From Streptococcus oralis subsp. tigurinus (lineage in GTDB: Bacteria; Bacillota; Bacilli; Lactobacillales; Streptococcaceae), in NCBI RefSeq assembly GCF_002356415.1, contig NZ_AP018338.1, positions 62,001 through 126,000 on the forward strand: a stretch of 64,000 bases of DNA. The letters run 5' to 3'. A program made the translations under genes and the position numbers. Of this stretch, positions 1 through 6,931 are shown in pieces; the first letter of the stretch is position 1; each line of letters begins with the position of its first letter. Under the pieces are notes generated by a model. That model made no database searches. It was not told the origin of the DNA and worked only from the letters and a program-made list of their open reading frames with translations.

Positions 1-206
1 CAATTCCCAAGTATTTCAAGGATTTTAAAAAGCTAGTTGAGAAAGACAGACAACTAGCCGAATATCTTTGTATGAACTATGAGGACTTAGAAAGTGAAGA
101 CCTGGGCGCATTTCTTGAAACAGTGGAGCAGGGACTCAGTTGGATTCTGGATCTTATCGAAAGTAAAGACTTGCTATATAAACCCAAGTCAGGGAAAAAA
201 GCATGA
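1..206 (+). CDS. hypothetical satellite protein, 3' end only
   Basis: The reading frame is open from base 3 to a TGA at 204-206, so the start lies left of the window. The 67 visible residues are charged, with an acidic stretch (EDLESEDLGAFLE), and end in KPKSGKKA. I recognise no family. Its stop overlaps the next ATG as ATGA, suggesting translational coupling. It belongs to the run of tiny early genes of the satellite-like element. Function is not assignable. Confidence 0.5.
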   Translation, partial: IPKYFKDFKKLVEKDRQLAEYLCMNYEDLESEDLGAFLETVEQGLSWILDLIESKDLLYKPKSGKKA

Positions 207-307
207 AAAAGACAACAAAAAAAGTCACTTGCTCAAATTTTGGTCGAGGAGAGCAAGCGACAATAAATTGGTATAGATATTTTTTCTATACCTTGATTAT
301 AGCATAG
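203..307 (+). CDS. very small hypothetical protein (34 aa)
   Basis: The ORF starts at an ATG that overlaps the previous stop (ATGA at 203-206). It has a basic start (MKKTTKKVTC) and a hydrophobic aromatic end (YRYFFYTLIIA) that could sit at the membrane. No family is recognised. The overlap with the upstream frame is the main support for it being translated, because there is no independent ribosome binding site. Confidence 0.4.
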   Translation: MKKTTKKVTCSNFGRGEQATINWYRYFFYTLIIA

Positions 308-323
308 AAAGACAAGGTACACA

Positions 324-491
324 ATGGGAAAGAAACACCAATCAGTAAAATTTAAGGATATTGCTGAAAAATTGCCTGAACTAGAGGGCAAAAACTTAGA
401 AGAAATTGCTAGAGTGCTAGGCTACCGTAACCTAGACAGTTGCAAGGTTAATCTTTACAATCTCAGACAAAACAAGCGACTAGGTTTTTAA
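324..491 (+). CDS. small putative DNA-binding protein (55 aa), possibly the N-terminal half of a frameshifted gene
   Basis: ATG at 324 to TAA at 489-491. Residues 12-50 look like a helix-turn-helix: KDIAEKLPEL, then EEIARVLGY and a recognition-like helix with NLYNLRQNKR. The frame closes at a run of five Ts. The +1 frame continues without a stop into the next gene, giving RLGFKVEKGVYTKFELL, which reads like the wing of the same domain. The two ORFs may therefore be one gene of about 142 codons broken by a one-base change. Regulator role is inferred from shape only. Confidence 0.45.
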   Translation: MGKKHQSVKFKDIAEKLPELEGKNLEEIARVLGYRNLDSCKVNLYNLRQNKRLGF

Positions 492-525
492 AGTAGAAAA
501 AGGAGTTTACACTAAGTTTGAACTC

Positions 526-753
526 TTGGACGATACTGTAAAAGAAGAACTGGAAGACAAGGAACTTGGGGAACGTGGTCGCTGTTTGAAGAGCGTAGAC
601 AGATACAAGGCTATGTTAAATGCTTTTTCTATCGCCTTTGATAGTACGGTCAAGGCGGAAACCAGACAAAAAGCAGGACACGACGGCTTGAAAGCCTTGG
701 ATAGAATACCAGATAAACATTACGCCCTACTTTATGACATGATGGAGAGTTAG
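526..753 (+). CDS. hypothetical satellite protein (75 aa from TTG), possible C-terminal part of a frameshifted gene
   Basis: The only usable start in frame is TTG at 526, but the nearest Shine-Dalgarno (AAGGAG, about 500-505) is some 20 bases away, which is poor. The frame is open back to about 484, where it abuts the preceding ORF at a T5 run. The product is charged and helical (EELEDKELGERGR; HDGLKALDRI). No family is recognised. It is either an independent small gene with a weak start or the remainder of the gene beginning at 324. Confidence 0.45.
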   Translation: MDDTVKEELEDKELGERGRCLKSVDRYKAMLNAFSIAFDSTVKAETRQKAGHDGLKALDRIPDKHYALLYDMMES

Positions 754-755
754 GG

Positions 756-905
756 ATGGAAGAAAAGACACATTTTGCTAGATTCATGCGTAGAGCTATG
801 GAGTTAGCAAGGCAATTACATAGCAAAGAAATCCAACGTGATGATTTTGATAGAGCCTGGAAAAGATTAGGCGATCAAATCGAAAACGAAACAAAGACAA
901 ACTAA
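756..905 (+). CDS. hypothetical satellite protein (49 aa)
   Basis: ATG at 756 lies two bases after the preceding stop, with the AGGG/GAGAG stretch at the end of the previous gene as a possible binding site. The product is basic and helical (RFMRRAMELARQLH, DRAWKRLGDQ). Its size, spacing and codon use match the neighbouring small satellite genes. No function is assignable. Confidence 0.5.
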   Translation: MEEKTHFARFMRRAMELARQLHSKEIQRDDFDRAWKRLGDQIENETKTN

Positions 906-947
906 AAAACCGAAGTGCAGGCAAGCAATTAGAAAAGGTTTTGAAAA

Positions 948-1076
948 ATGAGTGCTGACACGGCGACTCTAAGCACTTGTTTAGAAAAAATGTGGGTGAT
1001 TACCCACGATTACCCACGAAACATCACTACATGCGTCCGCCAACTTGGGGCAATCGCCCAGCGTTTGGAGTGGTGA
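948..1076 (+). CDS. very small hypothetical protein (42 aa)
   Basis: ATG at 948 is preceded by AAAAGG at 933-938. The product ends in TTCVRQLGAIAQRLEW, which could be a short helix-turn-helix, but this is weak. It lies in an otherwise non-coding gap. Another ORF runs on the opposite strand over the same bases and has less support. Confidence 0.3.
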   Translation: MSADTATLSTCLEKMWVITHDYPRNITTCVRQLGAIAQRLEW

Positions 1077-1122
1077 TAATTCAGTATAGGAAACGGCAAG
1101 AAAAAGGATAACAAAGCAAAAA

Positions 1123-1326
1123 ATGACAATAACAAACTTAAAAATAAATACACAAGCAGACCTTGACAATCTAATGTCTGAGGTCAAAGCAGAAAGTCCA
1201 AACCTCTTTCAATTCATAAGTGATTTTATCAATAAAAAAGTATCCATAGAAGAAGTGGAAGCCTTTCTAAAAATGGAACATGAAATACAACAGTTATACA
1301 TCAAGAATTACAAAGCGAGGACATAG
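1123..1326 (+). CDS. hypothetical satellite protein (67 aa)
   Basis: The ATG follows AAAAAGGATAACAAAGC. The protein is mostly helical and acidic (QADLDNLMSEVKAE, EEVEAFLKMEHEIQQLY), a pattern common in small phage or satellite accessory proteins. It is one base from the next gene, so the two are probably co-translated. No family is recognised. Confidence 0.6.
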   Translation: MTITNLKINTQADLDNLMSEVKAESPNLFQFISDFINKKVSIEEVEAFLKMEHEIQQLYIKNYKART

Positions 1327-1327
1327 C

Positions 1328-1537
1328 ATGAATGAACTAGAATTAACGAATATACAGGCTCTTTTCTCTAGCGTGGTACTTATTGGTTTACTGGTTTATC
1401 TAAACCACCGAGACCGCAAAAAAAGCGTCCAGATTGAGCGAGAAAATAGACAGATGAAAGAAACACCTAGCGAGGATTTAAGTCCTTGCTACGGACGATA
1501 TATTCAGCTTGCAGGGGTGAGACCGTGGGGGTGCTAG
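1328..1537 (+). CDS. small single-pass membrane protein (69 aa)
   Basis: I chose ATG at 1328 (MNELELTNIQ) over an in-frame ATG at 1280 inside the upstream gene, because AAAGCGAGGACAT lies just before it. Residues 10-25 form one hydrophobic segment (ALFSSVVLIGLLVYL), followed by a strongly basic stretch (NHRDRKK) that would face the cytoplasm. Its role in the element is unknown. Confidence 0.6.
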   Translation: MNELELTNIQALFSSVVLIGLLVYLNHRDRKKSVQIERENRQMKETPSEDLSPCYGRYIQLAGVRPWGC

Positions 1538-1538
1538 T

Positions 1539-1808
1539 ATGTTTGAAAAAATGATTGAGGATCTAAAGTCGAATATTCTGGAATCAGTGGAACGGTATCT
1601 AAAGAACCATGAAAAAATTCCTCCAAAGAAGTTGAATTTGATTAGTAAAACGGAACTTAAGAAAGAGTTAAATATAGGTGATAAAACCCTGAGTAGTTGG
1701 GAACATGCAGGTTTACGACAATATATTCCACCAATCGAGGATACTAGAAAGGCTTATTATAAAATTTCCGAAGTTCTCAAGTTCTTGGGGGTGGAAGAAT
1801 GCGAGTGA
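1539..1808 (+). CDS. DNA-binding (excisionase/MerR-like HTH) protein (89 aa)
   Basis: After a helical N-terminus (residues 1-35), the protein has SKTELKKELNIGDKTLSSWE followed by GLRQYIPP and YYKISEVLKFL. This is the usual layout of a small winged-helix phage or excisionase-type protein, with a recognition helix, a short wing and a final helix that reads a marker sequence. It begins one base after the previous stop and overlaps the next gene by 10 bases. It probably controls excision, replication or transcription of the element. The specific role is inferred. Confidence 0.6.
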   Translation: MFEKMIEDLKSNILESVERYLKNHEKIPPKKLNLISKTELKKELNIGDKTLSSWEHAGLRQYIPPIEDTRKAYYKISEVLKFLGVEECE

Positions 1809-2314
1809 TCGAGTTGATTTTATCAGCTGACAAATTAGCATTATTTGCCTTTCTTAAGTCTACCCCTACCCAAGTTTGGAAGAATGGAAACTATTATAAG
1901 TTTGTCTACTATGAGCCAATAGGTGAGGGGTTGACGGATTTTCGTTACAAAGGCTTATATGTGGCTATCAGAGACGAAAAAAGTGATAGGGAAGGCTGGG
2001 AACTAGCTAGACCATTAGAAATTACCTTGGCTAGTCCTGAATTGCTGATGATCCTGAAAGATTTAGAGGTAAATAAATTGACAGAGCAACGGCAGGGGCT
2101 TGGAGTGGAGTTAAAAGGCTGGGTTTTTGACCTGATTTGTAATGGCATTTATACCAGGTATGAGACTTCACTTTTTGTCCGATTGCTATTTGTGAATGGT
2201 TACAGTTTTAGTCAGTTAGTGGATTTGTTTTCTACTATCGTCAAACGGAAAGAATTGGCCAGTTATTTCCTTGAAGTAGCGACAAAATTCTATAAGGAGG
2301 TGGCTTTTGAATAG
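1799..2314 (+). CDS. hypothetical satellite protein upstream of the VirE-type ATPase (171 aa)
   Basis: It overlaps the preceding gene by 10 bases and the following one by 8, so the three are probably translated together. It is a mixed alpha/beta protein with many aromatic residues (YYKFVYYEPIGEG, TRYETSLFVRLLF) and no transmembrane segment. I recognise no catalytic motif. Its place directly before the helicase-like gene suggests a role in element replication, for example as loader or primase partner. That is inference from position only. Confidence 0.6.
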   Translation: MRVIELILSADKLALFAFLKSTPTQVWKNGNYYKFVYYEPIGEGLTDFRYKGLYVAIRDEKSDREGWELARPLEITLASPELLMILKDLEVNKLTEQRQGLGVELKGWVFDLICNGIYTRYETSLFVRLLFVNGYSFSQLVDLFSTIVKRKELASYFLEVATKFYKEVAFE

Positions 2315-3761
2315 TGAAGAAATTGTAACTAAAATTATCGAAGAGAATCAGCAACAAATACCGCCTACCGTGGTGGACTTGACCCAAGCAAGAGAGACCA
2401 ACGAGGATAATAATAGTCTGAATCTAACACCGAAAACCAAAGGGAAAGGCTTTGCGGTTACCTTGGACAATCTTAAGAAGATTTTAAGTGGAGATAGCAA
2501 ACTGAAGGGGGCGATACAGTACAATACATTCACTTATGAAATTGACGTGACAAAAGCAACAAAATTGAACGGTAGAACCTTAAGCGGAACCATTGACGAC
2601 CTAATTATTAGAGAGATTAGGGCTTATATTGCTACAAAGTACAAGATAGATTATAAAAAAGGGGATATCGCTGATATTTTGGAGGTGGTGGCTGGTGAGC
2701 ATAGCTACAACCCTTTAAAAGACTATCTGGAATCATGCGAAAGCGAATATAGAGAGTTAGTGAATCAGCGTGATCCCTTTGCTATTTTAAGGCATTATCT
2801 GAATATCAAAGATGACGAATATAACCGTATTGTCATGGACTTGTTTTTCCGTGGGGCGATTGCTAAGGTATTTGATCCCTCTATTAAGTTTGACTTTGTG
2901 CTGGACTTGACTGGAAGGCAGGGAGTAGGAAAGACCCAATTTTTTGAGGGACTATTCACTCACAAGTATTTTACAACCGTTGAAACTTTCACAGACAAAG
3001 ACGATAAGGCTAGAATGGTTAGAAATTGGTGTGTATTTGATGATGAAATGGTGGCCAGTAAAAAGGCTAGTTTTTCAGAGTTGAAGAAGTTCATCACCGA
3101 AACCAAACTAGAGTATAGACCGCCTTATGCTTCCAGTGATAGACGACTACCCAAGAGTTTTATCATCGTGAGGGCAACTAATGATCATGATTATTTGAAC
3201 GACTTAACAGGGGAAAGGCGCTTTCTTGTTGCTGAAGTACATAAGGATACCACTTATAAGGACAGGAAGTGGACGGAAAAAGACCGTAGAGCCTTTTGGG
3301 GCGCTATGGTAGTAGCTTGGAAGTCTAACCAGTCTTTGACGCTGACAGACGAGCAGGAGAACCTGGTAAATGAGGTAAGAAGTAGGTACAAATTTGCTGA
3401 TGAAACTCTTGAGGATTTGGAGCGTTATTTAGCCTTGCCTTATCCCAAAAATATGTACCAGTATCCAATATCAGATCGGACAAGATACTATTATATCTAT
3501 GACATGATGAACGAAGGATATTTTAGAAATAGCGAAGGTGGAACGGCGGAACTGGATACAGATAAATATGGTGAATTGGTAGATAGGAGCAAGATGACCA
3601 TTAACCTATTTTTCCAAGAGGTATATTTGACTGATAATGTACCATCAAAGGATAAGGCAAAGGTTAAAAAATTCATGCAAAATCGTGACGGTTGGGAACA
3701 CAAACGATCTTTAAAATTTGGAAAAAGTGTTAAGCCTGGTTACTCAAAACCTAAAAGGTAG
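2307..3761 (+). CDS. VirE/VapE-family P-loop ATPase, probable satellite replication helicase (484 aa)
   Basis: The TTG start at 2307 has a strong AAGGAGG at 2294-2300. Residues 1-130 carry the variable N-terminal region. The P-loop core follows, with Walker A GRQGVGKTQ near residue 201 and a Walker B-like CVFDDE near 242. The downstream ELKKFIT, PYASSDRRLPKSF and ATNDHDYLNDLTGERRF are hallmarks of the VirE (virulence-associated E) domain. Proteins of this family replicate SaPI-type islands, usually with a DNA-binding part that reads iterons. The iteron-like repeats immediately downstream fit that role. No primase domain is seen in this ORF. Confidence 0.85.
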   Translation: MNSEEIVTKIIEENQQQIPPTVVDLTQARETNEDNNSLNLTPKTKGKGFAVTLDNLKKILSGDSKLKGAIQYNTFTYEIDVTKATKLNGRTLSGTIDDLIIREIRAYIATKYKIDYKKGDIADILEVVAGEHSYNPLKDYLESCESEYRELVNQRDPFAILRHYLNIKDDEYNRIVMDLFFRGAIAKVFDPSIKFDFVLDLTGRQGVGKTQFFEGLFTHKYFTTVETFTDKDDKARMVRNWCVFDDEMVASKKASFSELKKFITETKLEYRPPYASSDRRLPKSFIIVRATNDHDYLNDLTGERRFLVAEVHKDTTYKDRKWTEKDRRAFWGAMVVAWKSNQSLTLTDEQENLVNEVRSRYKFADETLEDLERYLALPYPKNMYQYPISDRTRYYYIYDMMNEGYFRNSEGGTAELDTDKYGELVDRSKMTINLFFQEVYLTDNVPSKDKAKVKKFMQNRDGWEHKRSLKFGKSVKPGYSKPKR

Positions 3762-4074
3762 TTAGGGTAGTCACTAATTCAAAAAATAACTACCTTTTAG
3801 AGGGTAGCTAAAGCCTTTAAACAAAAAGGATTTAGAAAAAGGGTAGTTTTTAAGATTTTACTGACTACCCTATCAAACCCTTGATATTATTGACTTTTAT
3901 ATTAAAAAGTAGTTATTTTACATTATTTGTAAACTATATAGAGTAAATAGAATTAAGGTGTTTATTATTATTTTTTTGTGAGCAAGGTGACTACCTGACT
4001 ACGCTTTTTGTAACCCCTTGGGACTGTAAGGTGGAGGTGGTAGTCACTAGATGCCCAAAAATGACTACCTTTTT
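3753..4074. repeat. iteron cluster flanking an AT-rich stretch: putative satellite replication origin
   Basis: The 3' end of the VirE gene and the following gap contain many copies of a GGTAGT/ACTACC core in both orientations: about 3757, 3765-3776 (GGGTAGTCACTA), 3788-3800, 3801-3810, 3841-3852, 3863-3871, 3906-3920, 3986-4003 (two in tandem), 4039-4050 and 4061-4074. Between the two groups, roughly 3880-3985 is very AT-rich. SaPI-type origins consist of short iterons flanking an AT-rich region next to the replication gene, so this is likely the element's origin. Confidence 0.7.
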
Positions 4075-4285
4075 GAAACTGATTATTTTTCAGTGATTGG
4101 ATTTGATTTTTGGAGGTTATTTTAGCTATAAAATTCATGTGTATTTAACATAATGAAAAAATGTAAATTAAAAAACGCAAAACAGACCTATCCCCTTGAT
4201 ACAAAAGGGATTGAGAAAACGGCTTGAATTTAACAGAATAGAAGATATGTTAAATATATGACACTAAAAAAGAGAGGAAAAACAG

Positions 4286-4450
4286 ATGAATCCGAACAAA
4301 GATTACACGCCATTTTTACAGGATAACTTTATTATTTTTGTCAAAAATGGTATAATAGAAATGAAAAAAATACCAGACTTTGGAAGTGTAGTATTTACCA
4401 GTCAAGATGGTAATATTGTCCAGATTGAAACAACAATTAAAGAAAGATAG
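4286..4450 (+). CDS. DUF3954-like small phage protein (54 aa)
   Basis: ATG at 4286 follows AGAGAGGAAA. The product has a two-strand pattern, DNFIIFVKNGIIEMKKIPDFG then VVFTSQDGNIVQIETT. This resembles the short phage and satellite proteins grouped as DUF3954, whose function is unknown. It is a single-gene unit between the origin region and an intrinsic terminator. The family assignment is from memory of its pattern and is only moderately sure. The gene itself is well supported by start, size and terminator. Confidence 0.6.
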   Translation: MNPNKDYTPFLQDNFIIFVKNGIIEMKKIPDFGSVVFTSQDGNIVQIETTIKER

Positions 4451-4465
4451 CTGACTAGAAAACTA

Positions 4466-4511
4466 GAGGCGTAACATTAAAGCTAAGTGGCTTTTTGTTA
4501 CGTCTCTTTTT
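4466..4511 (+). terminator. rho-independent terminator after the DUF3954-like gene
   Basis: GAGGCGTAAC (4466-4475) pairs with GTTACGTCTC (4497-4506) with one mismatch, and is followed directly by a T run. Confidence 0.8.
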
Positions 4512-4610
4512 ACTTTTGGAAAGAGGAGAACAATGAGGAATAAAGATCCAGTAGACAATCGTAGGTAACAAGTACAATAAAAAAGAATAAAAGAAATGAG
4601 GAATAAAAAC

Positions 4611-5180
4611 ATGGAAACATTACAAACTATTGAAACAAAAGTAACTAAACTAATCGAACAAAACCAAAAAGATATTACAGAAGCTGAAGAAGAACTAACT
4701 AAGACAGGGCAAATTATTTTAGAAGCACAGGCAGAGTTACTACAGGCTCAAAGAGAAATAAATGCCCAAAAGTATACAGAAGCAAAAACGAAACTATGGA
4801 CAGCAGAGCAAACAAAAGAATTGTATGAAAAACAACTAGAGACAATAAGTAATCAGCCTGTAATTTCTTATGAAGAATATCATGAAATTATTGGTGATAT
4901 TACAAAACTAGCTAATAAAGAGCAAGAGGACTGCTATACACAAGCTTGTGAAAAGTTGAAAGAAGTTGTGGCAATTGCTAATATTGCTCTAGAAAAAGCT
5001 AACAAAGCTGATCAATTGCTTAAAAAAATCGAAGGCCAATTAACTAAGAATAGTGAATCATACAAGAAAAATAAAACAGGAGTATATCTATTCTACTCCG
5101 GGGTAGGCTATAACCCGCAGAGAGCATTTTATAAACACAAAGAACAATTAGAAAGAATTATAGATAATTTTTCAAAATAA
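4611..5180 (+). CDS. coiled-coil satellite protein (189 aa)
   Basis: I prefer ATG 4611 (METLQTIETK) because TGAGGA at 4597-4602 is well placed for it. An in-frame ATG at 4596 lies within that same site. The protein is almost all helix and rich in Glu, Lys and Gln (EAEEELTKTG, AQAELLQAQREINAQKY, EKANKADQLLKKIEGQL), which predicts long coiled coils, with a short aromatic patch (YLFYSGVGYNPQRAFY) near the end. No catalytic motif is seen. Satellites use such proteins to interfere with or redirect helper capsid assembly, but nothing here proves that. Confidence 0.65.
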   Translation: METLQTIETKVTKLIEQNQKDITEAEEELTKTGQIILEAQAELLQAQREINAQKYTEAKTKLWTAEQTKELYEKQLETISNQPVISYEEYHEIIGDITKLANKEQEDCYTQACEKLKEVVAIANIALEKANKADQLLKKIEGQLTKNSESYKKNKTGVYLFYSGVGYNPQRAFYKHKEQLERIIDNFSK

Positions 5181-5197
5181 AGGAAAGGAAAGAAAAC

Positions 5198-5551
5198 ATG
5201 AACTTATTTAGTCATAAAAGAGACCTTGGAGAAATTATAGGAGAACTACAAGTAGGTGCTCAAAAAGAAAGAGAAGAACAACAAGAACAATATAACAAAA
5301 TCAGAGAGAAGGAACTTGAAAGGGATTTAAAGGAACAAAGAGAATATGAGAGTTTAATAAAAAAGACAAGTATACACTTAGAGCAAGAAAAAGAAAGAGC
5401 ATACAATACTAAAGTAAAACAACTTACATCGGATGCAAAAAAAGAAATAGAAAAGAAAGTAGCGCAAGAAAATCATTATAAAACGGCTGAAGAAAAGGCA
5501 GAAGATGATTGTTATCGTTCTCTGATAAAAGGAATAATTTTTGAAGAATAA
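5198..5551 (+). CDS. highly charged coiled-coil protein (117 aa)
   Basis: It begins 17 bases after the previous stop with AGGAAAGGAAAG as binding site. Residues 20-100 form one continuous charged helix (KEREEQQEQYNKIREKELER, EKKVAQENHYKTAEEKAEDD). A short N-terminal stretch (MNLFSHKRDLGEIIGELQVG) could be a docking motif. It is probably co-transcribed with the coiled-coil gene upstream and may act with it. No family is recognised with confidence. Confidence 0.65.
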   Translation: MNLFSHKRDLGEIIGELQVGAQKEREEQQEQYNKIREKELERDLKEQREYESLIKKTSIHLEQEKERAYNTKVKQLTSDAKKEIEKKVAQENHYKTAEEKAEDDCYRSLIKGIIFEE

Positions 5552-5570
5552 AAAAAACACAAAAAAATTA

Positions 5571-5650
5571 GGATAGGGGGGGTATCCCCCTCCCCCTCGG
5601 AGCTCCCGGACTTCACGCCGTCACTGTACATTTTTTCTCGCGCCAAATCA
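5571..5650. other. GC-rich structured patch in AT-rich DNA
   Basis: GGATA (5571-5575), seven Gs, then TATCC (5583-5587) form a small inverted repeat. Two C5 runs follow, then the palindrome GGAGCTCC at 5599-5606 and two CGCC-type motifs. The base composition differs sharply from both sides. No ORF covers it. It may be a packaging (cos/pac), nicking or other cis-acting site; the sequence does not say which. Confidence 0.45.
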
Positions 5651-5701
5651 CAGAATTAAGTAATAATGAAATAAAATGTTAGGGCTTAGAAATATAAAAA
5701 A

Positions 5702-5710
5702 TGATATAAT
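5702..5710 (+). promoter_or_regulatory. extended -10 promoter for the 5730 gene
   Basis: TGATATAAT is a perfect extended -10 (TGnTATAAT) 20 bases before the ATG. No convincing -35 is present, as expected for extended -10 promoters. Confidence 0.5.
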
Positions 5711-5729
5711 CGAGGTGTGGTAATTATGT

Positions 5730-5942
5730 ATGAAAAAAGATGAAATTAAAAAATATTTAGAGACCGATCTTGAATTTAATGTTAATGGCCGAGGTGCTTG
5801 TTTCTTATCTAGCGTTTGTGTAGTTGGTTATGATTATGAAGGTCAGCAGTTTAATACGATTGATGAAGCTATGGAAGCTAAAGTTTTTGATGGTAAAAGT
5901 TTAGTGGATATATGGGATGAAGTTTTTCCACAAGTATCTTAA
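5730..5942 (+). CDS. hypothetical satellite protein (70 aa)
   Basis: ATG 5730 follows GAGGTGTGG and an extended -10 promoter, so this gene probably opens its own unit. It is small and acidic, with FNVNGRGACFLSSVCVVGYD and FNTIDEAMEAKVFDGKSLVD. The second half looks like a short helix-strand unit containing an IDEAME(A)KVFDGKS segment. I recognise no family. Being separately promoted near the right end of an element, it could be an accessory gene rather than a core one. Confidence 0.6.
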   Translation: MKKDEIKKYLETDLEFNVNGRGACFLSSVCVVGYDYEGQQFNTIDEAMEAKVFDGKSLVDIWDEVFPQVS

Positions 5943-5991
5943 AATAAAAATATGGTCACATTATTTGACTAAGATGATAGAAAGAGCCTGA

Positions 5992-6282
5992 ATGATGTTA
6001 AATAACGACTTAACGGAATGCGATAAACCAAGTTCATCCGATGGAATGGATAAAGTTTTTATTTCAGAGTCTAATATTGAAGGATACAGTGATTTTTACA
6101 AAAATAATGAAGAATCAAAAATTTGGTGGATTGATAAGATAGATGTTAGAGGAGAGCTGTTGTTCAGTTTTGATCAGCAAAAAATTTATAACTTATTTCT
6201 TGATTATCCCCACAATATGATGGAAGAAGAAGTTAGAATTTTTGATAGTGAAAATCCTTTCTGGAGAGAATTTTTTCAATGA
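5992..6282 (+). CDS. hypothetical acidic protein with WWI/LFSFD motif (96 aa)
   Basis: The conserved-looking core starts near residue 25: GYSDFYKNNEESKIWWID, then ELLFSFDQQKIYNLFLDYP and FDSENPFWREFF. This layout matches a family of small bacterial proteins of unknown function (possibly DUF7675) that I know only by pattern. An alternative start is the ATG at 6046 (MDKVFISESN). It sits between other satellite genes and may be cargo. No role is claimed. Confidence 0.55.
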   Translation: MMLNNDLTECDKPSSSDGMDKVFISESNIEGYSDFYKNNEESKIWWIDKIDVRGELLFSFDQQKIYNLFLDYPHNMMEEEVRIFDSENPFWREFFQ

Positions 6283-6297
6283 GTTGGGTAGTATGAA

Positions 6298-6642
6298 ATG
6301 GACGTAGACAACACAGAAACAGCAAAAAGAGCATATCATTTTTTGAAAAGTTACAAGTCGCTGAAGAAGTTAGCCAATCTTAGAGATACTCCAGGCGCAT
6401 TTGAAACCAAAGCTATCGAGATTGTCAAAATGATAGACTCTTATAGTAGTGGCCTAGACGAAAAGAAACGTAGTATATTTTATAATTTATTTATTGTTTC
6501 CCAAAAACAAAAGCATACTTTAAAAGAACTATATAGCTTACTGAATATTGATAAAACAGAGTATGACCGTCTCAAAAGTGAAATCCTACTAGATTTTGCT
6601 CGTAGTTATCGAGAAGGAGCATTATTGACATATTACGATTGA
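6298..6642 (+). CDS. ArpU-like phage late transcriptional regulator (114 aa)
   Basis: The C-terminal half (about residues 55-110) reads LDEKKRSIFYNLFIVSQKQ, then ELYSLLNIDKTEYDRLKSEIL and DFARSYREGAL. This is the sigma-like helix-turn-helix arrangement of ArpU/RinA-type regulators, which activate late or packaging genes in Gram-positive phages. Family members are usually about 130-150 aa, so this one is slightly short. A bidirectional terminator follows at once, and it is the last plus-strand gene of the element. Confidence 0.65.
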   Translation: MDVDNTETAKRAYHFLKSYKSLKKLANLRDTPGAFETKAIEIVKMIDSYSSGLDEKKRSIFYNLFIVSQKQKHTLKELYSLLNIDKTEYDRLKSEILLDFARSYREGALLTYYD

Positions 6643-6658
6643 AAACTACTGGTGGAAT

Positions 6659-6692
6659 AAAAAGCCCCTAGAAACAAATCTAAGGGCTTTTT
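6659..6692. terminator. bidirectional terminator between converging genes
   Basis: AAAAAGCCCCTAGA (6659-6672) pairs with ATCTAAGGGCTTTTT (6678-6692). It has A/T tracts on both sides and serves the ArpU-like gene on plus and the Sm-like gene on minus. Confidence 0.85.
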
Positions 6693-6895
6693 GACTGCTC
6701 GGTTTTATCAGCAATTTCAACTTTTAAAATTTCATTTTCAAATAACCTCGTCCATCGTAAACCTGTTTTAACAGATAAAGCATCATACTCTTCATCAAAA
6801 GTATCCTTATCTTCAAAAAGACAAATTCCCTCAAAGGTCTGGTTATCAACGTCTGTAATCGTTACAACTTTATTGTTAAACTTTCTAAGTTTCAT
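6680..6895 (-). CDS. Sm-like (LSM-fold) small protein (71 aa)
   Basis: I start at MKLRKFN (ATG complement 6893-6895) because AGGAAA lies about 10 bases upstream on the minus strand; a longer frame to 6922 lacks a site. The sequence KLRKFNNKVVTITDVDNQTF followed by EGICLFEDKDTF and ENEILKVEI is the five-strand Sm1/Sm2-like pattern of small Bacillota proteins related to Hfq/LSm. Such proteins may bind RNA, but the family is poorly studied. It is convergent with the ArpU-like gene and shares its terminator. Confidence 0.6.
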   Translation of the reverse strand: MKLRKFNNKVVTITDVDNQTFEGICLFEDKDTFDEEYDALSVKTGLRWTRLFENEILKVEIADKTEQSKSP

Positions 6896-6931
6896 TTTTT
6901 TATTTTCCTGATTTTGTAGCACTATAGTTTG

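Noticed and set aside
981..1187. Minus-strand ORF of 68 codons with a hydrophobic segment
   Set aside because: It overlaps two plus-strand frames, has no ribosome binding site, and its Phe/Val/Ile run is the complement of a Lys/Asn-rich plus-strand stretch.
4351..4356. TATAAT inside the DUF3954-like gene
   Set aside because: It lies within coding sequence and no gene start follows at a sensible distance.
5378..5560. Minus-strand Phe-rich ORF opposite the coiled-coil gene
   Set aside because: The Phe/Leu richness is the mirror of AAA/GAA codons in the plus-strand gene.
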